NCBI GenBank assembly: GCA_015183035.1
Contig: JACZZP010000007.1
Span: forward strand, 496,001 to 560,000
Reading direction: 5' to 3'
From: Meloidogyne chitwoodi
Taxonomy: Eukaryota > Nematoda > Chromadorea > Rhabditida > Meloidogynidae
DNA: 64,000 nt
A program made the position numbers and the translations under genes. Below are positions 20,994 through 31,920 of this stretch, piece after piece. The notes beneath the pieces were generated by a model that was given only the letters and a program-made list of their open reading frames with translations, was not told the origin of the DNA and made no database searches. Position 1 is the first letter of the stretch; each line of letters starts with the position of its first letter.

Positions 20994-21217
20994 CAGTGAT
21001 CGGCAAGTTCCAGTTCCAGTTCCGGAACTATGGAACTACCAAATTTTTGAACTGGAACTGGCCCGGAACTAGTTCCTTACTCCACAATAGTTCCGGAACT
21101 GGAACTATGACAATTAAAAATGCAGTTCCGGAACTGGAACTAGAACTGCAAAAATTCAAAAACAAGTTCCGGAACTGGAACTAGTTCCGTGGAAATTTTG
21201 GAACTTGCCGATCACTG
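20994..21217. mobile_element. 224-bp hAT-like MITE (cagtgatcggcaagttcca ends)
   Basis: Termini cagtgatcggcaagttcc and ggaacttgccgatcactg; duplication cagataac at 20986-20993 and 21218-21225. The body consists of repeated ggaactggaactagttcc words. Confidence 0.85.
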
Positions 21218-21354
21218 CAGATAACATACAAGTACCCAGAGAGAAATTAAAAATTTATGGATTTCTAATTTAATTTTTAGTAGTTGTATCTTTTAATATT
21301 TTTTTATAAAAATAAATTTATTTAATTTAAAAAGTTTATTTTATTACCTTAAAA

Positions 21355-22041
21355 CAGGGCTCTCATCGACAAAAATCGAAATAAAAGTACAAAAAAGTTT
21401 ATTTAAAAGTACATAGGGTACAAACTTTTCCAAATTAAAGTACGCTCCATATTTTATTTAAAAAATTTTTATTTTTGCTCAAATCTATATTTTTTCCCAG
21501 GTTAACGGTTTACAGGGTTTTTAAAGACCCTTATAGCAGATTAAGAATTGGATTTTCGGGATGGGTAAATTTTAAAAATGTCATTTCATACAGCGCCGCA
21601 GGCGAAAATTTTTTAAATTAATTGGCCTCTAGTTGATAAAAATTCACCATTTTTAGCGCCGCAGGCAAAAAATTATTGCAGAACTACAAGTAACCCTCTC
21701 CTTTTCTGCTTTTTTTGTTACAAAATTATATTCAATTTCCCATTCGGTATTGAATGAATTTTTTCGTTTGGAACTCATCTAAAATGTAAAATAAAATCTA
21801 CTCTCATATAAGGTATAGTGAAAAAAGATAAAGACGAAATACATGTTAAATATCAGAGAAAAAAAGAAATATTTACATTTTGCCAATCTAATTTTTTAAT
21901 AATTTCGCAAAAATTTAATTTTTTATTAAAAATATCGATTTAAAAGTACGTACTTTGATTAAAGTACATTTTCAATTTCGAAAGTACAAGAGTCGATTTT
22001 AAAGTGTTGTACTTTCATTTAAAGTACGAATGAGAGCCCTG
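21355..22041. mobile_element. 687-bp hAT-like element (cagggctctcat ends)
   Basis: Termini cagggctctcat and atgagagccctg; perfect duplication ccttaaaa at 21347-21354 and 22042-22049. Subterminal 'aaagtac' repeats lie at both ends. No transposase frame remains. Confidence 0.85.
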
Positions 22042-22225
22042 CCTTAAAACCTCTTTCATTTAAATATCTCCCGTAAATACCTATCAGTAGTATATAAGTA
22101 CTATAGTTTTAAAACAAAAAATGTTTTAAAACTAAGTATAAATAAAAAAAGAAGAGTAGGCCAAACAGCAGGACCAACACTTTTGTACAAAAATTTGTAT
22201 GCAGATTTAGTACCATGCTACAAAG

Positions 22226-22409
22226 TAGAGTTACACGAGACCGAGAGTCTCGCCGAGACCGGACCGAGAGTCTCGCCCATTTTCCAATCTCGGTTCTCGG
22301 TTTTCCCAAATTCTCCCAAAAGTCTCGGCCGAGACCGGACCGAGAGTCTCGCCCATTTTCCAATCTCGGTTCTCGGTTTTCCCAAAAGTCTCGGTCTCGT
22401 GTAACTCTA
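22226..22409. mobile_element. 184-bp MITE (tagagttacacgagaccgag ends) with internal duplication
   Basis: Termini tagagttacacgagaccgag and ctcggtctcgtgtaactcta; duplication ctacaaag at 22218-22225 and 22410-22417. A block of about 70 bp (gagaccggaccgagagtctc ... ctcggttttccc) occurs twice inside. ORFs across it are artefacts. A related degenerate piece lies at about 24845-24955. Confidence 0.85.
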
Positions 22410-22417
22410 CTACAAAG

Positions 22418-24060
22418 TTGTTAAATAAATTATTGTACAAATAGGTCCTTTAAAAAGAGATAAATATTTTTTGTGTAAGATGTTGTAGGTGTCCGGAAGT
22501 TTTGTTCTACCAAAAAAGGATATGTAAATAAATAAAAAAAAGTTGGAGGATATAAAAAAAATTTTTTAATATTTGCAAACAAAAAATTAATTTAAAAAAA
22601 CAGGATAAACTTGCTAATATTAAAAACATTTTAAAATAATTTTTCTATTTAATAAAATATATTTTATTTTTTACTAAATCAAATAAATATATTATAAATA
22701 TTTAAACAAAGCATTTTTTAATAAATATATTTTATTACTTATTTTTTCTGTATTTGTTTTTAACACTATGAATATTATAAGAATTGTTTTTTTAATTTAT
22801 ATGTTTCTAAAAAATAAGTTAGAATATTTTAAAATTTATTATAGATTTAAAAAAGGATTTTTTATCAATTATATTTAAAAAATTGGATTAATCTTTTTTT
22901 GTGCAAAAATAATTTAAGATTCAACAAATATTAAAATAAAATATTTTTTCTAATAAAAAGAAGAAATGTCAATTCATAGTTCACTCTTCAGTACAATATA
23001 AGAAAAAACAAAAAAATGAATTCAATAAAAATTTAATTTTATATTTGTTAATTGGTTGAAATATAAAAAATAAAATTTTATTTAATTAAAAAAATTATAA
23101 TTACTGTATAAATTTTATAGTAAAAATTCAATGAAGTAAATGCTGAGAAAAAAAATAAAAATAAATAATAAAATTAGTAGAAACATCAGAAGAATATTTT
23201 TTTATTTAAGCATTTAAATTTGTTTCCAAAATAAAAAACATAATTGAATATTTTTTATAGATATTTTTTTGGTAATAAATTTGTTATTTTTTTAAATAAA
23301 TATTCATTTAGGTATCTAAGATTGTTTAAATAAACTGTTTTTAACTAATATTTATTAAATAAAAAATTGATTTAAAATAAATTATAATTATAAAGAAATA
23401 AATGAAAAATTCTCATGTAAAATAAATTTAAAAAATATTTTTATTGTTTTATAAAAAATAATTAATTAAAAAAATAAAAAATTTTATAAAAAATTTCTTC
23501 AAGTTTTACTACCGTAAAACACGAAAAATCCATCAAAAAAAAACATTTTAAAAAGTAAGACGCATTTTTTAAAAATTTTTTTGTTTTACAAAATAATATA
23601 AAGGTTGAACGTCTTTTATAAAAGTAAGTTTAAACAAATAGATAGATACACATCAAAAAAAGTTGGAACATAAAGTGAGTGTACATAAAGAGATGCTTTA
23701 TATAAAAAATATTTTATCTACTATTTCCGGTCACCTTGTTTTGTGAAGATGCTGACCGCCTCTTTTACTTCATTTGATTACAAAAAGAATTAATAGGCCA
23801 TATATTATTTTAAAATACTTCTAAAACTAATTTTTATTTTTTTGTATTCTAATATAATTAATTGAAAATTTTTTTAAAATACAGGTTCTTTCATAATTTT
23901 TAAATTGTTTTTTTAATATTTCATTGTTCATAAAATTCTTTTAAATATATATAATTTTTAAATGTTTATGATTTTTTCACCACTAAATTAATGTCTTTAA
24001 TCGAAGTTTTTTAGAATTGTTATTCATATTTATTAAAAAATTTTAATCTATTTTTTTTTG
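22418..24060. other. AT-rich intergenic stretch
   Basis: Apart from homopolymer-like A/T runs, I see no exon, repeat array or RNA gene here. Confidence 0.4.
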
Positions 24061-24082
24061 AAATAGTTTTTTCCATTAAAAA

Positions 24083-24578
24083 ATGGTGTTAAGTTTGGCA
24101 CAACAAAAAACTTATAATTAGTTTAAAAGAGAAAAATCCATATTATACAGCAAAAAAAATACATAATCTTTTAAAAATAAAATTTGAAGATCAAGCTGTA
24201 TCATACACGTCAGTTTCGAGATGGATCCGAAAATTGAAAAAATTAAATAAGTAGTTTTTGATTCTCTTTCAATTTATTTTTTTAATAATTTAATAATACA
24301 AAATTAGTTCTTCCTGTAATACTCCAAATACTGTTAACGAGAAGGAAATACCGAAAGTAAGTTTTTAGAAAAAATGACAACCATTCGATTTGTCTTATCG
24401 AGCTGAGTCGAATGATACCAAATATGGGGTTCTTTAAAAAACAATACCAAGTCTATTTTAGGATTTGCAATATCTGATTGCTAATACAGCACATCAATTT
24501 GGAATTATTAATGAACGTATTTCTTTAATTGAAGAACGTGTGAAATTAATCGTTTCTTTTCTTGAGGACGAATTGTAA
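24083..24578 (+). pseudogene. small three-exon gene with transposase-like helix-turn-helix, probably frameshifted
   Basis: Exon 1 (24083-24250), exon 2 (24308-24356) and exon 3 (24462-24578) have matching phases and proper GT/AG sites. The product reads LIISLKEKNPYYTAKKIHNL, then FEDQAVSYTSVSRWIRKL, and ends KLIVSFLEDEL. This looks like the paired-type DNA-binding helix-turn-helix of Tc1/mariner-type transposases, with no catalytic domain. The only upstream ATG (24083) is one base out of frame at an A-run (about 24102-24107), so it is probably broken. Intron 2 holds a fragment of the repeat seen at 1090-1140. Confidence 0.5.
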
Positions 24579-24844
24579 GAATTTAGGACCGTAAAAGTGA
24601 CAAAAAAATAATTAATTTTTTAATTATTTTTATTTATAGTATAAGCTTATTAACCGGCGGTAAACCGTAATTTTCAATAATAGCCTACTGTATACTTGTT
24701 TTAACAATCCGTTAACAGGAGGGACAGGTTATTAATCGGTCTTGATATAATCTAAATATAAAGGAGAAGATTTAAAGATTCAAATTTAATAAAATTTATA
24801 TTATATCTTGAAAATTAATAGATATTAATATAGATTTTAAGATT

Positions 24845-24955
24845 TTTATAATTGGTCTCGGATCTTGGTATCGGTCTCGGGCCAAAATTTGGGTATCGTC
24901 TCGATCTCGGTTTTGTCATTCTCGGTATCGGTTTTTCCCAAAAGTCTCGGTCTCG
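24845..24955. mobile_element. degenerate relative of the ctcggtctcgt MITE
   Basis: Repeated ggtctcgg/ctcggtatcgg words ending 'aaaagtctcggtctcgtcct' match the right half of the element at 22226-22409. The left terminus is not clear. Confidence 0.5.
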
Positions 24956-24970
24956 TCCTACTCTAATTTA

Positions 24971-25236
24971 AACTATAATATTTTTAAAGGAGAGCCGAAA
25001 ATAAATTTAGAAATATAATAAAAGGATTAATAAAAATAAATTAAAAAAATTACGAAATATAATTTGTTTTTCTATTTTTATATTTCAAAATAGGATGCCT
25101 CCCCGATCCATCGGGGGCGGAAAGTTCGGGGAACGGGGATCGTCGGAGGTCGGGTTGGGGAACTAAAAATGTCGGGGATCGGGGACGGGGAGACACCCTA
25201 TTTCAAAAATTATTTTCGGCTCGCCTTTGACTATAT
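24971..25236. mobile_element. palindromic repeat (same family as 471-606) with a nested insertion
   Basis: The arm 'aaaggagagccgaaaat' at 24986 pairs with 'attttcggctcgcctttgac' ending near 25231. It is interrupted by the 110-bp element at 25091-25200. It lies 240 bp upstream of copy B. Confidence 0.7.
25091..25200. mobile_element. 110-bp GC-rich MITE, 8-bp duplication tttcaaaa
   Basis: Termini taggatgcctcccc and ggggagacaccta are approximately inverted (taggRtGYCTCCCC). The duplication tttcaaaa at 25083-25090 and 25201-25208 is perfect. The body is gggga-rich, in sharp contrast to the host. Confidence 0.8.
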
Positions 25237-25479
25237 TTAAAATAAATAAATAATATTATAGTGTATTATGAAATAGCGACGAATCAAAACATTTATTATT
25301 AAAAAAGTGAATTTAAGGCAACGCAGCTTTTAGAATTTGGCGTCTTTTCTCTCCTCTTTTTCCATACTCTTTTCATTCTCAAAACGCTCACGTTTTTTTA
25401 TCTACCCTTGGCATTAAATAGTAAAATAAATATTGGCAAAATTTATCAATTCATTAATTAAAATAAATAAAATTAAAAA

Positions 25480-28186
25480 ATGAATTCAAAAATTTTATTT
25501 TTTATTTCTCTTTTATTTTTGTATTCTACTGCTATTTATCAAACTAATCAACGTTTTGATTATATAAAATATTATGAAATGAATTTAACAGAAATTAAAT
25601 TTAAAGAAAATGATGAAGATAAAAATAAAATTAATTTGGAAATTTCTCTTGAATTTACAGGAGATTTTGATAAAATTCACATAAGAACATTAAATACTAG
25701 TGCAGAAAAATCTTATTCTACTCAAAATGCAAAAATTGATGAGAATGGGATAAAAACGTTAAATATTAAAGATTTATTTGGTAAAGATTGCAGAGATGGA
25801 CTTTACATTGGCGGAAGATATTTAGATGTTATGTATTTTTTGGTAATAAAATAAATTTTTTTCATTTAAAGTTGTAGCAAAGATAATTCCATTCCTTACA
25901 GATTTCAATTTTTCCACTCTTTCGTCCAAAATTAAATTTTTTGCCAATTAATCCAATAATAAATAATAATGGAAATGATCAATTAATTAAATTGGAATGG
26001 AATTTAAATTTAGAAGAAAATGGAATAAGTAAAATTAAAATTTGTATAAAATATAAAAATAAAGGAAATTATTTAATTATTGCAAATAATGGACTTTATC
26101 GACATTATATTAATCATTTTGAAGAAATTAAAAAAAATGGAGAAGTAAAATGCTTAAATAAAATATTTAAAAATTTATCTGAAGAAGAAAGGGAATATTT
26201 AAGTTATTTTAAAAAAGCAATTAAAATTACAATTATGCCAGAAAATGTATTAAAATTAAATAAAAGAAAAATTAAAAAAATTTCTAGTAAATTTATTAAT
26301 TAATAAATCTTTTAATTTTTAAGGTAAAAATTTTATTGATATTAAACAAATACAATTTTTAAATAAAAAAGTTTATTTTTATGAATTCATAAATAAAGTT
26401 TCATTTCCAATAATAAATCCTTTATTTGATGATGAATATTATAAATTTGAAATTTATCCACAAGAAACTGAAATTATTACAGGTTATTAATTTAATCTCT
26501 TTTTATATAAGTGAATATTTATTAGAGATCGGGATTTTCCCAAAATCAAATTCAAATCAAACAATTTGAAAAATATTTGATTTAGTAAAGCATTTGTTGG
26601 GCCCTGGATGGAATGATGTTATAAGTTCCGGTGTGGCGTGCGATGTTATATTAAGAATCCCCTATGGATGTTATTGCCCCACTGCTGTGGGTCCCAAAGG
26701 TGTTATTGTTCCCAAAGGTGTTAATGTCCCCAAAGGCGATGCAGGCATATGAGCTAGAGGGAGCGTGGAGGGGAGGCCTTTCAGTTATATGTTATTTGCT
26801 GGTCGGCGTCGAGGCCGACTTCCCGGGAAGCGCTTGGATATATTGACTACTCTACGCTTGCAAGTGATTAGCGGAGTGTTCTTCGAAGTGTTCCCTTTTC
26901 CCTATTTTCCTTTTCCTTATATGCTGGGACTTTGTTCATCCCTTTTCTTATCTTTCCATCTTTGGCCTGGCAGGATCAAAGTCTGCCTTACAATTTCAAA
27001 TAATTTGACCAAAAAATTTCAAATATTTGATCAAATATCAAATAATTCAAAATAGGTTTTTAATTTAGTATATATTTATATTGACTTTTTATTAGAGACC
27101 GGAATTTTGAAAAAATCGGGACCGGGTTCCGGGTTTTTAAATATGAAATGACCGGCCGGGACCCGAACTGGGTAAAACCGGAATTACGGGTCCCGATTTA
27201 AACCCGGTGACTCCAAAAAACCGGGTAAAGGGGCCCGGAAACGGGGCCCGGACCCGTTCCGGTCTCTACTTTTTATCATTCACACCAGAGTTGCCGCGGG
27301 TCGAGCTCAAGTGTCGGGTCGGGTCGTCGAAAATTCCTCGAGTCGGGTTTCGAGTAATGCTGAAAGAGTCGGGTCGGTTTTCCGGGTCGGGTTTCGGGTC
27401 GGGTCGAAAAAAAAGCCGGGTTTCTGGTAACCCGCGGCACCCTGATTCACAGTTACCTTTACATTTTGTAATACTTACTCTTACGGACATTTTGTCCAAC
27501 CACCCCTTTGTGACATTTTGGCATTTTTTCAAAGGACGGAAAGAAATGCATAAAAATAAGAAATATTTTGTAAAAAAAGGAGACAGTGAATATAAAATTA
27601 TTCTTTCACTCTGACACACGATATTTCCTTTTACATTATGCCAATATTAGACATAATCCAGAAAATCAAATAATTTCAAATTATTTGATATTTGATCAAA
27701 TATTTGATTTCCCAAAAATAAATCAAATCAAATTCAAATCAAACAATTTGAAAAAAATTTGAGCAAATATTTGAATTTGGCCGATCTCTAATATTAATAT
27801 AAATTGGATATAAGGGGGGACATTTGGACAAAAGAACAACACTCTAACTAAAAAAGAAGACTGTTTCTCTTATAAAGAGATTAAACTTTAATTGAAAACC
27901 TTTTAATTATAAATTTAAAATTTAATAAATTTAAGGAAATAATGAAGTTCAGTTTGTTCTTAATACAGATGAAAAAATAAAAGAAATTAATATTCCAACA
28001 AAATTTGAATTAATTCCAACAAAAAATATTTTAAAAGATTATTTGAACCAAAGAGAAGTAAAAACAATTTCTAAAAACATAATTCTTCAAGATTTACAAC
28101 AAAAATGGTTTTTAATTGACCTGGTTGATTATTATTTTATGAATAAAGATGGAAAGGCTGAAGAGATAATTTATTTGGAAAATTAA
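25480..28186 (+). CDS. secreted 'MNSK' family copy B (intact, unknown function)
   Basis: Four exons: 25480-25842, 25902-26286, 26324-26482, 27936-28186; phases agree and give 385 residues. Residues 1-18 are a signal peptide (MNSKILFFISLLFLYSTA). No membrane segment follows, so secretion is expected. Family blocks are NLTEIKFKENDEDKNKI, KLEWNLNLEENGISKIKI, IKYKNKGNYLIIA, KIFKNLSEEEREYLS, LFDDEYYKFEIYPQETEII, REVKTISKNIILQDLQ and WFLI..VDYYFMNKDGKA. The protein is Lys/Asn/Ile-rich with only a few Cys residues. I recognise no known domain. Intron 3 is 1453 bp because of nested transposons; copy C has 165 bp there. The upstream region differs from A and C but keeps one copy of the shared module (25258-25315). 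A secreted, duplicated, fast-evolving family suggests a host- or environment-facing protein; this is inference. Confidence 0.85.
26595..26992. mobile_element. possible solo LTR, about 398 bp
   Basis: A block of much higher GC starts TGTTGGGCCC and ends TTACA, consistent with a BEL/Gypsy-type LTR (TG...CA). It splits the surrounding palindromic element. I could not find a convincing target duplication (gcatt versus atttc), so the boundaries and class are uncertain. Confidence 0.35.
27093..27268. mobile_element. 176-bp GC-rich MITE (tagagaccgga ends)
   Basis: Termini tagagaccgga and tccggtctcta; perfect duplication ctttttat at 27085-27092 and 27269-27276. The body is made of gggacccggg-type repeats. 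Confidence 0.85.
27286..27444. mobile_element. 159-bp GC-rich MITE (cagagttgccgcggg ends)
   Basis: Termini cagagttgccgcggg and cccgcggcaccctg; octamers attcacac and attcacag agree at 7 of 8. The body is gggtcgggtc repeats. It begins 17 bp after the previous MITE ends. Confidence 0.75.
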
Positions 28187-29213
28187 TAAAATTAAAAAAA
28201 AATAAGGACGTTTCATCACCGACATGTTACAATGAGGAATTAAAAAATTATATAATTAAAAAAATATTTTTTGGTTTTTTTACATTATTTAATTGTGCCT
28301 AACCAATCAAGCAAAATTTAATTTTTTACTCTTTGATATTTTTATTTACTTTTGTGTGTGTTCATTTTTTAATATTTTTAATTGTTTACCCTTTTTAGTT
28401 AGCACTAGGCTTTACCAATAAAATTATTTTTTCTTCCCCTTTTTATTATTATTTTCATTATTTTTTATTTATCTTCATTACAACATTCTAATTTTAACTT
28501 TTAAGAGGATTAGATTTCTTTTTTTACATTAAATTAAAAATTTTTTTAATTTAATTATTTTCTACCTTATAATTAATTAATTAAAATAAAGTGTACATAT
28601 ATATATTTAAAATAAAATTAGAAAAAAATAATTTGGCAAGACCCAAAACAAAAAATATGTTTAAAAATAATAAAATTAAATTAAATAAAGAGGAATTACA
28701 TTAATTATAAAAAAAACTATTTTTTATAAATTTAATTAATTATTAGCGATGAAAGTACAACAAAATTATTTTTAAAAATCAGAATCTATTTTTAATTTTT
28801 ATATTTCAAAATTACTTTCGGCTTACTTTTATCTATAATCAAATTAATTAATAAAAAAATATATGTGTATTATTAAATAGCGACAACCAAAACACAGCAT
28901 ATTAAAAAAGTGCACTTAAAGAGTAAAATAAATATGGACAAATTTACCAATTCATTAATTTAAAATTAATAAAATAAAAGGATAGAATGACGTTATATTT
29001 CAAAATTTAATTTCGTCGCGCCTTTGCTTTAAAATTAATTAAAAAATAATATAGTGCATTATTACTAATTGCGATTACTAAAACACATTATATTAAAAGA
29101 GTGCAATTATAAAGCAAATAAATTTAGGCAAAAAATCCCTTAAATATTATTCATTAATTTATTTTAAATTTAAAAAAAAATAAAAGGATATAGGGAAAGT
29201 TCAGTGCCGTAAA
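28187..29213. other. 3' flank of copy B and upstream region of copy C
   Basis: The 3' flank (28190-28660, containing 'ggacgtttcatcaccgacat') is repeated after copy C (31005-31750). The part from 28715 duplicates the copy A upstream region and carries the repeated module twice (about 28866-28915 and 29051-29105). No other gene is seen. Confidence 0.6.
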
Positions 29214-30994
29214 ATGAATTCAAAAATTTTATTATTTATTCTTCTTTCTCTTTTATTTTTGTATTCTACTGCTATAATTCAAACTAATCAACGTTTTGAT
29301 TATAGAAAATATGATGAAATGAATTTAACAGAAATTAAATTTAAAGAAAATGATGAAGATAAAAATAAAATTTATTTGGAAATTTCTCTTGAATTTAAAG
29401 AAGATTTTGATAAAATTCTCATAAGAACATTAAATACTAGTGAAGAAAAATCTTATTCTACTGAAAATGCAAAAATTGAGAAAAATGGAATAAAAACGTT
29501 AAATATTTCAGATTTATTTGGTAATGATTGTAGAAATGGACTTGACATTTGTGGAATAAATGTAGATCTAACAGATATTGAGGCAACAAACTAATTTTTT
29601 AAATTAAATTTTCAGAAGTGTTCGAACCCGCTTTGTTGAATTTCCTTTAAGCAAGAGCATTAACCAGTCGACCACCAATGATACAACTTTTGCTTTCCGA
29701 TTATTATTTATATCTCTCCTAATTTTAAAATAAAAAATAAATAAAGTATATTTAGGGGTAATTTAACACAAAGCTTATAAAAAATCTAAAATTATTAAAT
29801 TTTTAGAGTAAATAAAAAAATTCTAAAAAATATTTTTATTTTATAATATAAACTTGTCATTTGATAATTCTTTATAAGTTCGCGCCCAATCATATGCGCC
29901 TAATTTTTTTTTAATTAGAAAATTTAATCTGCTTAAAATGACATTTTAAAATTATAAAAATATATTTAAAATTATTTTAGATTAGGCAAATATATATTTT
30001 TCCACTCTTTCGTCCAAATTTGAATTTTGAGCCAATTAAACCAATAGAAAATAATAATGGAGATCAATTAATTAAATTAGAATGGAATTTAAATTTAGAA
30101 GAAAATGGAATAAGTAAAATTAAAATTTGTATAAAATATAAAAATAAAGGAAAATATTTAATTATTGCAACTAGTGGTCTGTATCAAATTTATTTAAATT
30201 ATTTTGAAGAAATTGAAAATAATGGAGAAGAAAAATGCTTTAAAAAAATATTTAAAAATTTATCTGAAGAAGAAAGGGAATATTTAAGTAAATTTAAAGG
30301 AAGAATTGAAATTTTAATTATTCCAGAAAATGAATTAAAATTAAATAAAAGAAAAATTGAATGCATTTCTAGTAATTTTAAATATAATAAAAAATTAATT
30401 TTTTAATTTTTAGGTAAAAATTTTATTAATACTTGGGCATTGAAAAATTTAATTAAAAAATTTGATTTATGTTTATTTAAATATAACTTTTCTTTTATTA
30501 TAAATCCTTTATTTGATGATGAATATTATAAATTTGAAATTTATCCAAAAGAAACTGAAATTATTAGAGGTTATTAATTTAATCTTTTATATAAGGACAT
30601 ATTGAAATAAATTGGATATAAGAGGACATTTGGACAAAAGAACAACACTCTAACTAAAAAAGAAGACTGTTTCTCTTATAAAGAGATTAAACTTTATTTG
30701 AAAACCTTTTAATTATAAATTTAATAAATTTAAGGAAATAATGAAGTACAATATGTTCTTAATAAAAATGAAAAAATAAAAGAAATTAATATTCCAACAA
30801 AATCTAAATTAATTAAAGGAAAAAATAAATTTAAAAATAATTTAAAAGATTATTTAATTCAAAGAGAAGTAAAAACAATTTCTAAAAATATAATTCTTCA
30901 AGATTTACAAGAATGGTTTTTAATTGGTAGAAATGATTATTATTTTATGGATAAAGATGGGATGTCTGAAAAAATAATTTATTTGGAAAATTAA
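29214..30994 (+). CDS. secreted 'MNSK' family copy C (open; GC donor at intron 1)
   Basis: Four exons: 29214-29582, 29981-30371, 30414-30569, 30735-30994; 391 residues if spliced this way. The signal peptide MNSKILLFILLSLLFLYSTA is clear. The same ordered blocks as copy B are present. At the end of exon 1 copies A and B have GAG|GTAATAAA or TTG|GTAATAAA, while copy C reads GAG|GCAACAAA. It therefore either uses a GC-AG intron or fails to splice and stops after four more codons (TAA 29592-29594). Intron 1 contains a tRNA-like sequence on the minus strand. Intron 3 is short and free of transposons. Function unknown. Confidence 0.75.
29613..29687 (-). repeat. tRNA-like sequence (pseudo-tRNA or SINE head) in intron 1 of copy C
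   Basis: On the minus strand TGGTCGACTGGTTAATGC (29674-29657) fits box A of tRNA-Ser/Leu. GGGTTCGAAC (29629-29620) fits box B, at tRNA spacing. The acceptor and T stems do not close well. A box-B remnant (gaggtcgaactta) remains at the same place in copy A (18121-18133), so the insertion predates that duplication. Confidence 0.5.
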
Positions 30995-31920
30995 TAAAAT
31001 TTAAAAAAATTAAGGACGTTTCATCACCGACATGTTACAATGAGGAATTAAAAAATTATATAATTAAAAAAATATTTTTTGGATTTTTGAAAATATTATT
31101 TAATTGTGCCTAACCAATCAAGCAAAATTTAAATTTTTACTCTTTGATATTTTATTTACTTTTGTGTGTGTTCAATTTTTTAAATATTTTTAATTGTTTA
31201 CCCTTTTTGTTAGCACTAGGCTTTTTACCTATAAAATTATTTTTTCTTCCCCTTTTTATTATTATTTTCATTATTTTTTATTTATCTTCATTACAACATT
31301 CTAACTTTTAACATTTAAGAGTAGTCAATCAAACAGATGCTAATCATTTATCTTTTTAACGATTAAATATATTTTTTATTTTACTACACTACGCGGAATC
31401 TGAGCTGTTGTCGGACCGCTTTATTATTTATTTATTTTAGATAAATATTTTATTTTTGTTTTGTTTAAAGAGTTTGTTTTGTAGAATTTAACAATTGTGC
31501 CTTACTGTGTACATTAATATATAGTATTAATGCTTTTTTTAATTTTTAATCTACCAAACCCTCTAAAACTAGAGTATTTTAATAAACAATTTTTTAAATT
31601 AAAAAAATTTCTTTTTATAAATTAAATTAAAAAAATTTTTTTAATTTAATTATTTTCTACCTTATAATTAATTAATTAATTAAAATAAAGTGTACATATA
31701 TATATTTAAAATAAAATTAGAAAAAAATAATTTGGCAAGACCCAAAACAAAAAATATGTTTAAAAATAAATAATAAAATTAAATTGAGGAATTAAATTAA
31801 TTATTATTTTATTTAAAAAAATAATATTTTTTATGGCCTCTAAATCCTCTTTTAATTTTATTTTTTACAAAAAATAAAATAATTAATTTATAAAATATTT
31901 TTTTTTTTTAAATAATATTA
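30995..31920. other. 3' flank of copy C and 3' flank of the RhoGAP gene
   Basis: Mostly duplicated from the 3' flank of copy B. It is interrupted at about 31320-31590 by a segment absent there, with a small GC-richer patch near 31385-31425. I see no coding exon. Confidence 0.5.

Larger units (their letters stand above)
20545..21236. mobile_element. Merlin-like element carrying two nested MITEs, 3' of copy A
   Basis: Ends ggtacttttgtgttatctg and cagataacatacaagtacc are inverted and match the termini of the element at 48406-48981. The flanking octamers ccgagaaa and cagagaga agree at 6 of 8 positions, so the insertion looks old. It contains two younger insertions at 20773-20954 and 20994-21217. 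Confidence 0.65.
26523..27790. mobile_element. 1268-bp element (tagagatcgg ends) with three nested insertions, in intron 3 of copy B
   Basis: Termini tagagatcgggattttcc and gaatttggccgatctcta are inverted. The flanking octamers atatttat and atattaat agree at 7 of 8. The body has many 'caaatatttgatcaaat' palindromes. Inside are an LTR-like segment and MITEs at 27093-27268 and 27286-27444. Comparison with copy C gives a clean empty site. Confidence 0.75.

Noticed and set aside
22109..22440. Four overlapping ORFs with ESLAETGPRV-type repeats
   Set aside because: They are repeats of the 184-bp MITE with an 8-bp target duplication, not a gene.
26664..27055. ORFs of 60 and 96 codons
   Set aside because: They lie in an LTR-like or other repeat segment and show no recognisable domain.
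27207..27619. 135- and 117-codon ORFs on opposite strands
   Set aside because: They cross two GC-rich MITEs; the open frames result from low stop-codon density in GC-rich repeats.
29613..29687. Calling a functional tRNA gene here
   Set aside because: Box A and B are good, but the acceptor and T stems do not pair well. It was kept only as a tRNA-like repeat.
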